DNA of 64,000 bases, from contig JALHPZ010000010.1 in NCBI GenBank assembly GCA_022842245.1, positions 124,001 through 188,000 of the forward strand, written 5' to 3'. This DNA is from Gemmataceae bacterium. Lineage in GTDB: Bacteria > Planctomycetota > Planctomycetia > Gemmatales > Gemmataceae. Each line of letters starts with the position of its first letter. Positions within the stretch are counted from its first letter, which is position 1. A program made the position numbers and the translations under genes. The notes under the pieces are model-generated. The model had not been told where the DNA came from. It saw only the letters and a list, made by a program, of their open reading frames with translations, and did not search any database. Positions 45,401 through 53,579 of the stretch are shown in pieces.

Positions 45401-48400
45401 TACGAGTACGATTCGGCCTATCCGTTCGTGTCGAACATCCGACTCGGTGCGACTTCGGACAACGGGACGGGTAGCACGCCCTTGACCGCGGCCGCGCGGC
45501 GGGGCTTCGGCACGGGTGGAACGGCGGAACCGATCACCTCGCCGCAGTGGAGACTGGCGAACGCGACGATCACGAACGCCGGCCGGGCGTTCACGGGCGT
45601 GTTGACCCATCCCGTTGACGTCAACCTCACGACCGAGTTCACCGTCGATCCGCTCGGCCGCGCCGGTTTCGTGGTCCAACCCAAGGTGAAGGCGTCGACG
45701 GTGGACGGTTCGGGGAACGTCACCGAGGCCGAGACGAATCCGTTCGAGTCGTATCGGCGGAACGCGGCGGGCCAAGCGGTGGCATTCTCCGACGCGCTCG
45801 ACCGCACGACGATGTGGGATTACGACGATCGTGGCAACATGGTGCGGATCGACTATCCCGACGCGGCTTCTCACGACTACGCCTATACGGCCGCGTTCAG
45901 CCTGCTGGAATCGGACGGAGACTCCTACGGCGCGACGACGCGCCGCGCGTACGACACGAAGGGCGAATTGGTCCGCGTGGACGCGCCGCTGCGCGCCGCG
46001 GACGAGGAGCCGGCGGTCACAACCTACGAGTATTTTCAGACGGTTGGGACATTCGGCCTTCTCAAGTCGACGACCGACGCGCGCGGGCATCAAACGAGCT
46101 ATTCCTACGATGCGAAGCGCCGGCTCGAATCCACAACGGACGCCGCGGGCGGTAAGACCAGTTGGACGTACGACGACGCCGGCAACGTCCGACTCACCAT
46201 CGATCCGCGTGAGAATGCCACCGAGACCGTCTACGACTCAATGAACCGGCTGATCGTGCAAATCGACGCGCTCGAGGGTGACGCCAACTGGGAATACAAC
46301 GCTCAAGGTCAAGTTTTGGAAGTGATCGACGAACGGGGCGTCTCGACGATATCCACGTACTCGTCCCGCGGCTTGCTGGCCTCCATGACCGAAGCGGCGG
46401 GCACGTCGCTGGCCCGGACGACCCGATGGCTGTACGATGCGGCCGGGAACGCGATCCAAGTCACGGCGCCGCGCGCTTTCGATGATTTCACGGGGCCGCC
46501 CGACCCGACGGATCCCGCGACGGCCGTCACGAAGACCGATTACGACTCGCACGGCCGAACCGTCCGCGTGGTGGCCGGATATGGAACCGATTTGGCGATC
46601 ACGACGTTCGCCGGCCACGACGCCGTCGGTAACCGGGTCTTCGCCACCGAGACGCAGAGCTATGGTGAGCGGACGAATCGCGGCGGCACCGATGTCGACT
46701 ACCTGCACCTGACGAAATTCGACGCACGCGACCGCGCGATCGACAGGTCTGTCAATTACGAGGTCAATACGGCGCCTTTTCCGCTGGTCGCCATCGTCGT
46801 TCCGGTACATCGCGGCGGCACCCGCTACGACCGCGAAGGGCGGATCGTCCGCGAGATCGCACCGGACGGTACGATCACCGCCCTCGACTACGACGCCTGG
46901 GGTATGAACACGTCAACGACGCGCGCGGCGGGAACGGCCATCGCCCAGACGACGACGTTTGCCTACGACTCGGTCGGCAACGCCACCGACACCATTGAAA
47001 TTGGCCTGAATCGCGTGACGAGGACGGTCTACGACGCCGTCAACCGCCCGGTCGGCGTGACCGAAGCCTTGGGCAACCCTTGGCTTCAACGCACGACGCA
47101 CACGAAGTACGACGCCGCCGGCAACGTCGTCGCGGTGGCGGTGCCGCGTTTCCCCGACTCGAGCCTCGCGATCGCCGGCGTTGTCACGCCCAACTGGAAC
47201 CCGGTCGACACCGATTCCGCCGTGAAATTCGTGATCACCACCCGCGCGTACGACGCGCTGAACCGCTTGTCGAGCATCATCGAAGGCGCCAACTTGCCTC
47301 AGTCGGTCGAGTGGGCACCGGACGCGGCGGGTTCGGCGCCGCCGCTGCTGCCCCACCTCCGGCCCGTCACGACCTACTCATACGACGAGGTCGGCCACAT
47401 CGTCACCGTGACCGATCCACTCGGCCGTCAGCAGCGGGTGGCCTACGACGAATTAGGCCGAATGACCGAGGAACTTCAGGGTTGGGAATCCGGTACGTTC
47501 GAATCGGAAACCGGTTACTGGCGCGGCGTGCGGCGCGAGTACGATGCCGCCGACAACCTCCGAGCCGAAACGAGGCGCGGCTGGTCGAGCGGCGGCCCGC
47601 TCGACGGTCTCGTCGCGCAAACGGTTCAAGATGTCTTCGGCTACGACGTCCACGATCGCCGCACGTTCCAAACTTTGGCCGCTACCGCCGCCGACCAGGG
47701 CGTCAGCGGCGTCTTCACCGCGATCGCCGCGAATACGCAGTTCGAATACGACGCGGTCAACAACCCAATCCGCGTCATTGATCCGCGTTCGGTCGCCACG
47801 CGCACGTATTTTGATCCACTCAATCGCCCCTTCGTCGTCGTCGAAGCCGAGGGCAAGAACGTCGCGCGGGAGACGTGGTTCGCGTACGACACGGCGGATC
47901 GGGTCACGCTGGAAAAGAATCAACGATTTCACGCGAGTCAAACAATTACGGGAGACGCCTGGTTCCAGACGAAGACCCGTTACGACGCACTCGGCCGCAC
48001 GACATCGGTGACGGAAGCCTACGACAGCACCGGCCTCGCCCGGACGACGCGCTACGACTACGACGCCGGTTCGCGGCTGATCGGCGTGCGTGCGCCGCTC
48101 GGCCGCACGACCACCTACGGCTACGACCTGCTCGACCGCCACGTCCTCGTCGCCGAGGGTTCGGGCGGCGGCGCGGTCGGCCTTCGCACGACGACCTACG
48201 GTTTCGACATCGCCGACCACATGATCTGGGAAGCCCGGGCGCGCATCCCCGGCTACTTTCCCACGAATCAATCACCGGCCGCGTTCGCCACCGTCGCGTC
48301 GCACGTCTACGACGGACTCGGTCGCAAGGTGATGACGACCGCCGCCGCCACCGCCGGCGTCGCATCCAACTGGCTGACGCCGTCCGCGAACCAACTCGAC

Positions 48401-51400
48401 GTGCCGGCCCCCAAGACACGCACGGTGTACGACGCCGCCGGCCGCATCACTCTTGAAATTGGCCCGCTTCGCACCGCCTCCTCGGGCTGGACCGCGAGCA
48501 CCGGCTATTCCTACGATGCTCTCGATCAAACCCTGACGGTCGACGAAGGCGTGTACGACTTTGGCGAAACCAAGTTCGTCTCGTTCCGCCAGGAACAGCG
48601 CGGCTACGACGGATCCGGCAACGCCAGCTTCGTGAAGTCCGGCGTCCAAAAGTCCGTCGACGCGGGCGTAGAGAACGCGCGCATGACCGAAACGGTCTTC
48701 GACGCGCTCGGTCGCCCCGTTCTCGAACGCCGATCGATCGACGCGACCCGCACGCTCGATACGACCTTCGCTTACGACGCCGCCGGCCACTTGACCGAAA
48801 CCCTCGCCACCGGCAGCGACTCCACATCGCTTGCCGAATTGCGGCGCACGCGCTTCGCCTACGATTGGCTTGGCCGCAAGACCGATCTCACCGTCGCCGC
48901 CGTGCAAGGCGAAGTCGAACGCGATTTCAACCGCCTCACGCTCGGCTATACCGACACGTTCGCCGATTCGGGCTTCACGACGACCTATGCCTACGACGCC
49001 GCCGACGGCGTTCGCTCCGTCACCGATCCGCGCGGTGTCCGCACCGATTTCCTCTACGACGAAATCGGCCGCAAGACGCAGGAAACCACCGCCGCCGCGA
49101 CCAACGGCATCCCCTCCGCCGTGCGCGGCGGCCAAGCCGCCATGGTCTCGCTCTGGTTCCACGACGCCGCCGACCGCGTCGCCTACGCCGTCGACCCCCG
49201 CGGTGCCGTCGCCAAGTTCGCGTACGACGCCGTCGACCGGACCGTCGCCACCACCGAAGCCTTCGATACGCCCCTCCAGCGCACGACCACCGTCGTCTAC
49301 GACGCCGCCGACAATCCCCTCCTCGTCGTCGCCGGCGCGTCCCCGACCGCGACGCGCACCGTCGGCGAATACACCTTCGCCTACTCCGCCCCCGTCTCCA
49401 CCGCCTTCGAGTACGACCCGCTTGGCCGGCGCCGGTCCGCCACGACCCTCGCCCCCGTCGCCCCCTGGACCAAATGGACCTACGATGGCGAAGGGAACGC
49501 GACAAAAGTCCGCACCAACACCTCGACGGCGTCCGCGAACAGCGTCTCCGTCGCTACCACCACCTTCGACGCCCTCGGCCGACCGACCCAGACCGTCGAC
49601 GGCGCCACCGAGTCCGGCGACACGTCCCAGGCGCGCATCGTCGCGCGGACCTTCAGCACGTCCGACGACCTCGTGAAAGTCGTCGACGCCAACGACGTCA
49701 CGACTCGATTCACATACGACCGCCTCGGCCGCAAGACCGCCACCGAAGTCGGTCCGGACGGCAAGGCGCATCTCGTCACCACCTACACCCTCAACCCCTT
49801 CGGCGAGGCGACGAAGGTCCAATCGCCCGAACGACCGAGCGGAATCGTCTACGATTACGACCGCCTCGGCCGGCTCTACGGGGTCGACCGGATCGACTAC
49901 GACCAGAACTCCTACATCTTCAAGACCACATTCCGCTACGACGCCAACGGCAATAAGGTCCGCACCACCGACGGCACGCTGCCTTCCTGGTACGCAAGCC
50001 CGACCAGCAGCACGATCGAATACGCCGTCGAGCCCCGCTTCGCGAAGACCGAAACGGCGTACGACCCCCACAACCGTCCGATCCTCGTGACGGACGCCGG
50101 CGGCAAGTCGACCGCCACCCAGTACTCCGCCGGCGGCGACGTCGTCCAGATCGTCGATCGCCGCGGTCTGCGCCGCTACTTCGAGCACGACCTCCTCGGC
50201 CGCAAGACCACCGAAATCTGGGCCGCCGGCGTCGTCGCGCCCGGCCAGTTGGACGTGCCGGACACGGCCACCCTCGAGGCCGCGGCCGTCTTCGGCTACG
50301 CCCACGACGCCGCCGACCGCGAAACCTACTCCTTCGGGGCGGCCAACCCCGCCGGCGCCGGCACCCTCGCGGGAACGTCCGGTCTGGTCCACTTGGCGGC
50401 CGATCTGACGGCGGCGGTGCCCGCAACCGGCACGGCCGAGCGCCGCGACTACGACGCCGCCGGCCGGCTCGCCAAATCCACCACCGATTTCCTTGGCTGG
50501 CTCCAATACGCCTACGACGCCGCCGGCCGCGTCGTGCAGGTCGAATCGCCAAACCAATGGGCAACGAATTCGAGTTTCGATTTGGCCGGCCGGGTTGTTG
50601 CTCGGTCGTTGACCAACGGCAATGTAAACGGCGTTTTCGTGGGCATAAGCTATGAGGAGAAATCCGAACCCGTAGCGAATGGGAAAACCGATTTGACGTC
50701 CACCGTGACGATTCGGAATGGTCCGAATGCCGAAGCGGACATCATCACGCATCGCACTTCGCTCTATGACGAGTATTCGCGAGAAACGAGCCGCGTCTGG
50801 GGGTCATCCTCCGGCCAAAGGGAATGGATCAACACCACGTTCTCCGGAACGCAGGTCGACGTCGTTAACCGTGGCGGAACAGTCGATGCGATGTATGCCC
50901 CGGGCAATCAAAAGGCGGATTACGATTATGATGTTCACGGCCAGATCAGCAAGCTGACCACCTGGATCGACGGCGAATTGCAGCCAATCCACGAGCCGAA
51001 GTACGATTCCAACGGGAATACACCTTACAGCAGCCAAGACGAAGCGACCACGGGTTTCCAAGACCGCCCCACCCGGATCAACGGATGGCAGGTGGAATAC
51101 GATGACAACGGCAACATCGTATCCATGCGGACATACACACCGCCCGGGCAAATGAACGTCTACGTCGAGCAAGTACGATTCCAGTACGATCATCTCAATC
51201 GTTTGACGCGGGCGATTTCCGGTCAGATCAATCCGGGTCAGGGGGAGAATTCGTGGCAAGAATTGGTGCGGGTCAACTACCTTTACGACACGCGCGATCG
51301 ATTGGTCAAGCGAACGGAGATCTATCGACCGGATATCATTTGGGAGGATGAATACGGGATAGCGTTATGGTCCACCAACGCGGGGTTCATCGTAGATGAA

Positions 51401-53212
51401 CAATATGGATACGACGGCCAGCGACTCGTTCTCAAGTCCAATCACCATGGATTGATTCGTTTCTTGTACGGAGCGGATGATGAGGCCGTTGCGAGGTACT
51501 CGGCGCACGAGGGTCGAATCGCATATCTGACCGATCGGCAGGGCAGCATTCTCCAAATGTTGAAGCCCGACGGCACGACCGTCAAGCGCGTCCGTTACGA
51601 GCAGTTCGGACAGGCGTGGATGGCGGGCACCGAGCACGATGCCCTGGGATTCGCCGGTGCCATCGCCGACTTCGTGGCGGAAATGACCTATCTCAACGGT
51701 CGCTGGTTCGACCCGTACCTGAATCGCTTCCTCTCCGTGGGCGGCTCGCTCGGCGGCGTCAACCCGTATCCGTATGCCGGCAATGCCCCGACGCTGAACG
51801 GACTCTGGAACGCACTGGGAACGAAACCGATCGAGTCGTGGTTCCGGGACGCGGACACCTATGCCCGGATGACTTGGCGGGAATGGACGGCGGTTCCCCA
51901 ACCGCGGGTCGTTGTCAAGCCCGTCCGGCTCGCGTTCAAACCCTATGAACGCCCACCGGCGGATTTGAATTGGTTCGAGCGCAACTTCTGGCGATCCGAA
52001 GGCAACGGCACGTTCCTCGACCGCAACGTCTGGAACCCATTGGGCGGCCTCTACAACGAGGACGCACGGTTCCGCCGCAACTTCAACCGCACCAGCGTCG
52101 TGCTGCACGCCGTCGGCGGCGCGAGTAACGCCCTGTCCCTGGGTTTCACGGATTGGGTGGCCACGATGGGCGGCTACGATAACGCGAAGATCACGCGGGA
52201 CGAGAGCTTGGCGTGGGGGATCGGCGAGGTGGTCGGCTCCGTGGCGTCTTTGGTTTACGGCGCTGCTTTGGCGTCGGCGGCCAAGGCGGGCACGGCGGCG
52301 CAGGGCGTGAACCTGGCGGCGAAGATCCGTGCCTATTCAGGGTTGGAGCGTGGGATCGCGCGGGCGTATCTTGGTCTTGGCTTGGCTGTTAACCTGAAGC
52401 ACGGCTTCGAGGGGGCGTACGGGACGGCGTTCGAGGATGGGCTGACGTGGAAGAACGGCTTGAAGATTCTGGGCTTCCTCGGGGCGCGGGCGGACTTGGC
52501 GTTCCTGTCGCGCGCCGACGCGGCGACGAGGCTGGGACGAGGGTACTTGGCGGCGGAACAGTCGATCGGACGCGCGGTGTTCCGGGTGCCGAGTGTTCCA
52601 CACGCATCCCAACACCTCTTTACCACGGAAATCGACTTCGCTCCTCGAGTTCTAAACCGAAGTGCGAACCCGGTTCAGCCGCGAGACATCCCATACCTGC
52701 ACCGTACGCCCGATTTGCCAGAAACAATCTCCCTCCAGGAATTGCACCGGATCAGGGGCATTCCCGGTGCGCAGGGCGTGGACTTGGCACCGGGCAGTAT
52801 CGACCTGAAGGTTTATCGGCGGATGTGGGAACTCAGTGACCACCACGGGATCGAGTACAGTCTTGTCCGCGTTCGACGAGCCGACGGGACCGAAATCTGG
52901 CGGATGTACAGTGGGTCGAGTGGAAAAGTAGAATATGATGGCCTGATACAATCAGGCGCACGGATAATTCGATATGGTGGCCATACTCATCCCAGTCGAT
53001 GTCCTGACCCTAGCTATTTTGCGCTGATCAACGAAGCCACTGGCAAACCATACCGAGGCCTGGATGGCAAGCCAATCATGGTGGGGGATGTGCAAACACT
53101 GAACCGGTTATGGCGGAGCATGGGATACGAAGGACAGATTCCACATAGTAGAGTGATCTACGGTCCGAATCGCATCAATACAACGAGGTATGGACCCAAT
53201 GAAGGACGATAA
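39449..53212 (+). CDS. Giant Calx-beta/RHS-repeat polymorphic toxin-like protein
   Basis: The 4587-residue protein starts at ATG 39449 (AAGGA upstream). A basic N-terminus with an LDWIESRDMPG patch resembles the exported-protein N-termini common in planctomycetes. About four Calx-beta-like domains (residues about 270-815) and PKD-like segments follow, with Gly/Ser/Glu low-complexity stretches at about 945-1035 and 1060-1125 and a Cys-rich CCGCGCG. The RHS/YD repeats run from about residue 1630 to 4100. The RHS core motif YLTDRQGSILQML leads to LNGRWFDPYLNRFLSVGGSLGGVNPYPYAGNAP. The C-terminal variable tip (about 4390-4587) has GHTHPS with His4512/His4514, like a JAB/MPN metallopeptidase site. 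RHS proteins encase and deliver toxic tips. A small probable immunity gene begins one base after the stop. Confidence 0.88.
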   Translation: MSRPHWLRRAASCLFAEMNGAWRTLRRRLARLIRRDRTLPYRFRIGRLDWIESRDMPGSLLALSSLPTFEEGWGTPVAAAQSNIDSWLGSANRIDSTPTSPVEPIPEAEFETASRTRREEPPVSAEAVVRSMDGWEDFAGLFAIRPSAIGFGTEIASSMPPFHSDSVIGFVPSPLASAGTPSFRLESEDDSPIYVDSSIRGTASDEPGGGGSGGGSGGGSGGSGFTPPNGATADNGDDVVPPRRVPLVLLVAPDPNAYESPATTGTSSEGAGTGPSSGLIRISRVGPTNAALPVFFRVSGSATFGAATANDYTLGTASPTGESGVFTATIPAGQLILAIPVVPIDDAISEGTERAEFTLLDSPSTGDSYTVDAATRHATVSIADDDPPTGVPETGPSIVRFGAKDLVAQEAFNSGYVDVVRSANSSAAGLDVRLRISGTATYTDDYTLHYEYEFEDWKIPNAVPGTQDEYTIAFAPGITTQRLYLFLKDDDQRVAILPDGRYDFSAAAEAMETVGIEILANSAYGVEGPTSTEIAIYDNDPQGIVKTRKFIDLYDSLGPTMIVEGQTGIMSWWDPIYYAEENGAAKHANFLLLGSATRSTDYASKVIYETPSEFGALHGHTYIEIESFVDYLPEGTESVELVVLPFKRDGGIGYTIEIDGTFGIHGHESYGPLHIVDPPSTVPLPTPSTNVRVEAVDSTASELGRSTGTFRVSRDGDDPDFDEPLVVHYLTSSPGSLDGLDENEAPDHDLGLSGTITIPANKLFAVLNLLPTDDGLLEGPEEVELTLIRDPGDLSRYAVAGSSAKIRIEDDDTRATFHNTILTPGEPFTATALTTTGDILLATFTDTDMDRTVDDFTATIDWGNGEGTTEATVIGGNGQFEIRGEHTFAEPDSREVRILLKVKYYETPGNRSTAVVYERPLSAVVTGVVHTPALDLTPTDLDTEIDCCGCGCGEGEGEGSESGSGGGDGSGSESGGYGGEGSGSGGEGSGSGSESGSGGSSPPPPPPPPASPPTSPPTSPPGATNILPDGSWIVARFTSPYTDALARYKATVYLGDGRNVVFGEVREGSGEGAESGSQSGSESGSGGTGAGDPFGESEGAGSGSGSGSESGSYSGSANGSGEYIVVVDPHDYPMAGQYHIRTVLRDFDSNLDAGGELAGTVNSMVTVASEEPEVSILTVTPFEATESSDMTGVSLGTVEVPDGSEPEDYVVHIHLGRDDVTTFETGKLVATESSEEDGLYEIHFVSGDDRYPVPGVYGVLVRLSGNSTLQTFGTTAVVRDATVARSGPATAGIELPAGDSFEFSKSTVTIGNYRLASASNVDTSDSGGTYRAHVTWGDGSSGDAIVHGSGGTFWLEASHAYGTPGHYRATAYVTEDGAAGDTWEVASTVRVVEAVEGRKAGGTTGGIVYLQPADSFDDVRAWGRWPLISVDDDVVAGAARVADATAIDAEPNYSLTAGYYRLDLPGSRLDLPNPGVFLPVTTLVKGSVAAGGTSRIEAGDAPFRRETVEAPQFRLDEPSGEVSLVGFFDPDSDAPNTENAPGRYAATIDWGDGSADSTGTVIRVGDHQYQVVSPGHTYESAGTFDVTVVVVGTERSVDERDPNASLVFRQTVEVVDDANVASLEAYQRRNERDNVDWIPAGPLSEVSPNTGSLRISHALDFDASPGTDVGWSPHLVYNSDTVDPRPVIEGRVRLGEAAVAQIEAKLTWHFINDWESHTFGSTITTQTFMVPDAVAGLPHRDVLIAMRPPTPSTTSEVHPWKLEIKLIHPVPEGETEAPPPTVLEKSGLAQSVVNDGAFGKGWSLDDDWRIVKYQKLATVQGAMLVYGTGESRLFLKQENGLGYISPPEDFGHLEESCGEYTYVSKHGEKWRFDEEGRLKQVLDRHGQKQLEFVRDGTGRLTAVKTIDGHTTTVEYDATPPGEEDPFAVVFRVSGDRNVFLDVQDDRLLEIRDPDDGVRTFSHSTNGSLPSALIVGDSWDGRESGYEYDSAYPFVSNIRLGATSDNGTGSTPLTAAARRGFGTGGTAEPITSPQWRLANATITNAGRAFTGVLTHPVDVNLTTEFTVDPLGRAGFVVQPKVKASTVDGSGNVTEAETNPFESYRRNAAGQAVAFSDALDRTTMWDYDDRGNMVRIDYPDAASHDYAYTAAFSLLESDGDSYGATTRRAYDTKGELVRVDAPLRAADEEPAVTTYEYFQTVGTFGLLKSTTDARGHQTSYSYDAKRRLESTTDAAGGKTSWTYDDAGNVRLTIDPRENATETVYDSMNRLIVQIDALEGDANWEYNAQGQVLEVIDERGVSTISTYSSRGLLASMTEAAGTSLARTTRWLYDAAGNAIQVTAPRAFDDFTGPPDPTDPATAVTKTDYDSHGRTVRVVAGYGTDLAITTFAGHDAVGNRVFATETQSYGERTNRGGTDVDYLHLTKFDARDRAIDRSVNYEVNTAPFPLVAIVVPVHRGGTRYDREGRIVREIAPDGTITALDYDAWGMNTSTTRAAGTAIAQTTTFAYDSVGNATDTIEIGLNRVTRTVYDAVNRPVGVTEALGNPWLQRTTHTKYDAAGNVVAVAVPRFPDSSLAIAGVVTPNWNPVDTDSAVKFVITTRAYDALNRLSSIIEGANLPQSVEWAPDAAGSAPPLLPHLRPVTTYSYDEVGHIVTVTDPLGRQQRVAYDELGRMTEELQGWESGTFESETGYWRGVRREYDAADNLRAETRRGWSSGGPLDGLVAQTVQDVFGYDVHDRRTFQTLAATAADQGVSGVFTAIAANTQFEYDAVNNPIRVIDPRSVATRTYFDPLNRPFVVVEAEGKNVARETWFAYDTADRVTLEKNQRFHASQTITGDAWFQTKTRYDALGRTTSVTEAYDSTGLARTTRYDYDAGSRLIGVRAPLGRTTTYGYDLLDRHVLVAEGSGGGAVGLRTTTYGFDIADHMIWEARARIPGYFPTNQSPAAFATVASHVYDGLGRKVMTTAAATAGVASNWLTPSANQLDVPAPKTRTVYDAAGRITLEIGPLRTASSGWTASTGYSYDALDQTLTVDEGVYDFGETKFVSFRQEQRGYDGSGNASFVKSGVQKSVDAGVENARMTETVFDALGRPVLERRSIDATRTLDTTFAYDAAGHLTETLATGSDSTSLAELRRTRFAYDWLGRKTDLTVAAVQGEVERDFNRLTLGYTDTFADSGFTTTYAYDAADGVRSVTDPRGVRTDFLYDEIGRKTQETTAAATNGIPSAVRGGQAAMVSLWFHDAADRVAYAVDPRGAVAKFAYDAVDRTVATTEAFDTPLQRTTTVVYDAADNPLLVVAGASPTATRTVGEYTFAYSAPVSTAFEYDPLGRRRSATTLAPVAPWTKWTYDGEGNATKVRTNTSTASANSVSVATTTFDALGRPTQTVDGATESGDTSQARIVARTFSTSDDLVKVVDANDVTTRFTYDRLGRKTATEVGPDGKAHLVTTYTLNPFGEATKVQSPERPSGIVYDYDRLGRLYGVDRIDYDQNSYIFKTTFRYDANGNKVRTTDGTLPSWYASPTSSTIEYAVEPRFAKTETAYDPHNRPILVTDAGGKSTATQYSAGGDVVQIVDRRGLRRYFEHDLLGRKTTEIWAAGVVAPGQLDVPDTATLEAAAVFGYAHDAADRETYSFGAANPAGAGTLAGTSGLVHLAADLTAAVPATGTAERRDYDAAGRLAKSTTDFLGWLQYAYDAAGRVVQVESPNQWATNSSFDLAGRVVARSLTNGNVNGVFVGISYEEKSEPVANGKTDLTSTVTIRNGPNAEADIITHRTSLYDEYSRETSRVWGSSSGQREWINTTFSGTQVDVVNRGGTVDAMYAPGNQKADYDYDVHGQISKLTTWIDGELQPIHEPKYDSNGNTPYSSQDEATTGFQDRPTRINGWQVEYDDNGNIVSMRTYTPPGQMNVYVEQVRFQYDHLNRLTRAISGQINPGQGENSWQELVRVNYLYDTRDRLVKRTEIYRPDIIWEDEYGIALWSTNAGFIVDEQYGYDGQRLVLKSNHHGLIRFLYGADDEAVARYSAHEGRIAYLTDRQGSILQMLKPDGTTVKRVRYEQFGQAWMAGTEHDALGFAGAIADFVAEMTYLNGRWFDPYLNRFLSVGGSLGGVNPYPYAGNAPTLNGLWNALGTKPIESWFRDADTYARMTWREWTAVPQPRVVVKPVRLAFKPYERPPADLNWFERNFWRSEGNGTFLDRNVWNPLGGLYNEDARFRRNFNRTSVVLHAVGGASNALSLGFTDWVATMGGYDNAKITRDESLAWGIGEVVGSVASLVYGAALASAAKAGTAAQGVNLAAKIRAYSGLERGIARAYLGLGLAVNLKHGFEGAYGTAFEDGLTWKNGLKILGFLGARADLAFLSRADAATRLGRGYLAAEQSIGRAVFRVPSVPHASQHLFTTEIDFAPRVLNRSANPVQPRDIPYLHRTPDLPETISLQELHRIRGIPGAQGVDLAPGSIDLKVYRRMWELSDHHGIEYSLVRVRRADGTEIWRMYSGSSGKVEYDGLIQSGARIIRYGGHTHPSRCPDPSYFALINEATGKPYRGLDGKPIMVGDVQTLNRLWRSMGYEGQIPHSRVIYGPNRINTTRYGPNEGR

Positions 53213-53213
53213 C

Positions 53214-53444
53214 ATGAAATTAAATCCAAGTCCGATCGAGGTTCCGGCAGATCTATTCTGCTCTTGCGGGGAGCCGTACAAGATCACACTTGATAGTGGA
53301 ATGTCCCCGATGAGTTGTCCAATCTGTGGATCTTTCATTGCACATGACGACCCTAAAGGGGCTAGCAGAGATTTTGCAATAATTCGCCACTATTGGCTTG
53401 AACGAGGACGACGCGACTACGCAGGGTTGGACGACCAGCCATGA
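53214..53444 (+). CDS. Small zinc-ribbon protein, probable immunity protein
   Basis: The 76-residue protein has CSCGE and CPICG, a four-Cys zinc-ribbon pattern. It begins one base after the RHS stop, with AAGGA seven bases before the ATG lying inside the end of the RHS gene. Sequence here is A+T-richer, as is the RHS tip. By position it should be the immunity protein for the JAB-like tip, but no family is recognised. Its stop TGA is directly followed by the displaced RHS sequence in the same frame. Confidence 0.55.
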   Translation: MKLNPSPIEVPADLFCSCGEPYKITLDSGMSPMSCPICGSFIAHDDPKGASRDFAIIRHYWLERGRRDYAGLDDQP

Positions 53445-53579
53445 TAGATCGCATATGGCTCTTCGACCTGCAGGCGCTATCTTTCGCCGATCGACTCCAC
53501 GTTCGTCGCGCGCTACGCCCACGACCGCAGGCGCGAGTACGCGGACCTTGAACCGTCGACCGATTCCAATCCCGACCCG

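Noticed and set aside
48272..50752. Long minus-strand open frame (about 826 codons) opposite the RHS repeats
   Set aside because: It mirrors the high-G+C codon pattern of the RHS gene, has repetitive Gly/Val/Arg composition and no start signal or domain. It is a shadow of the repeats.
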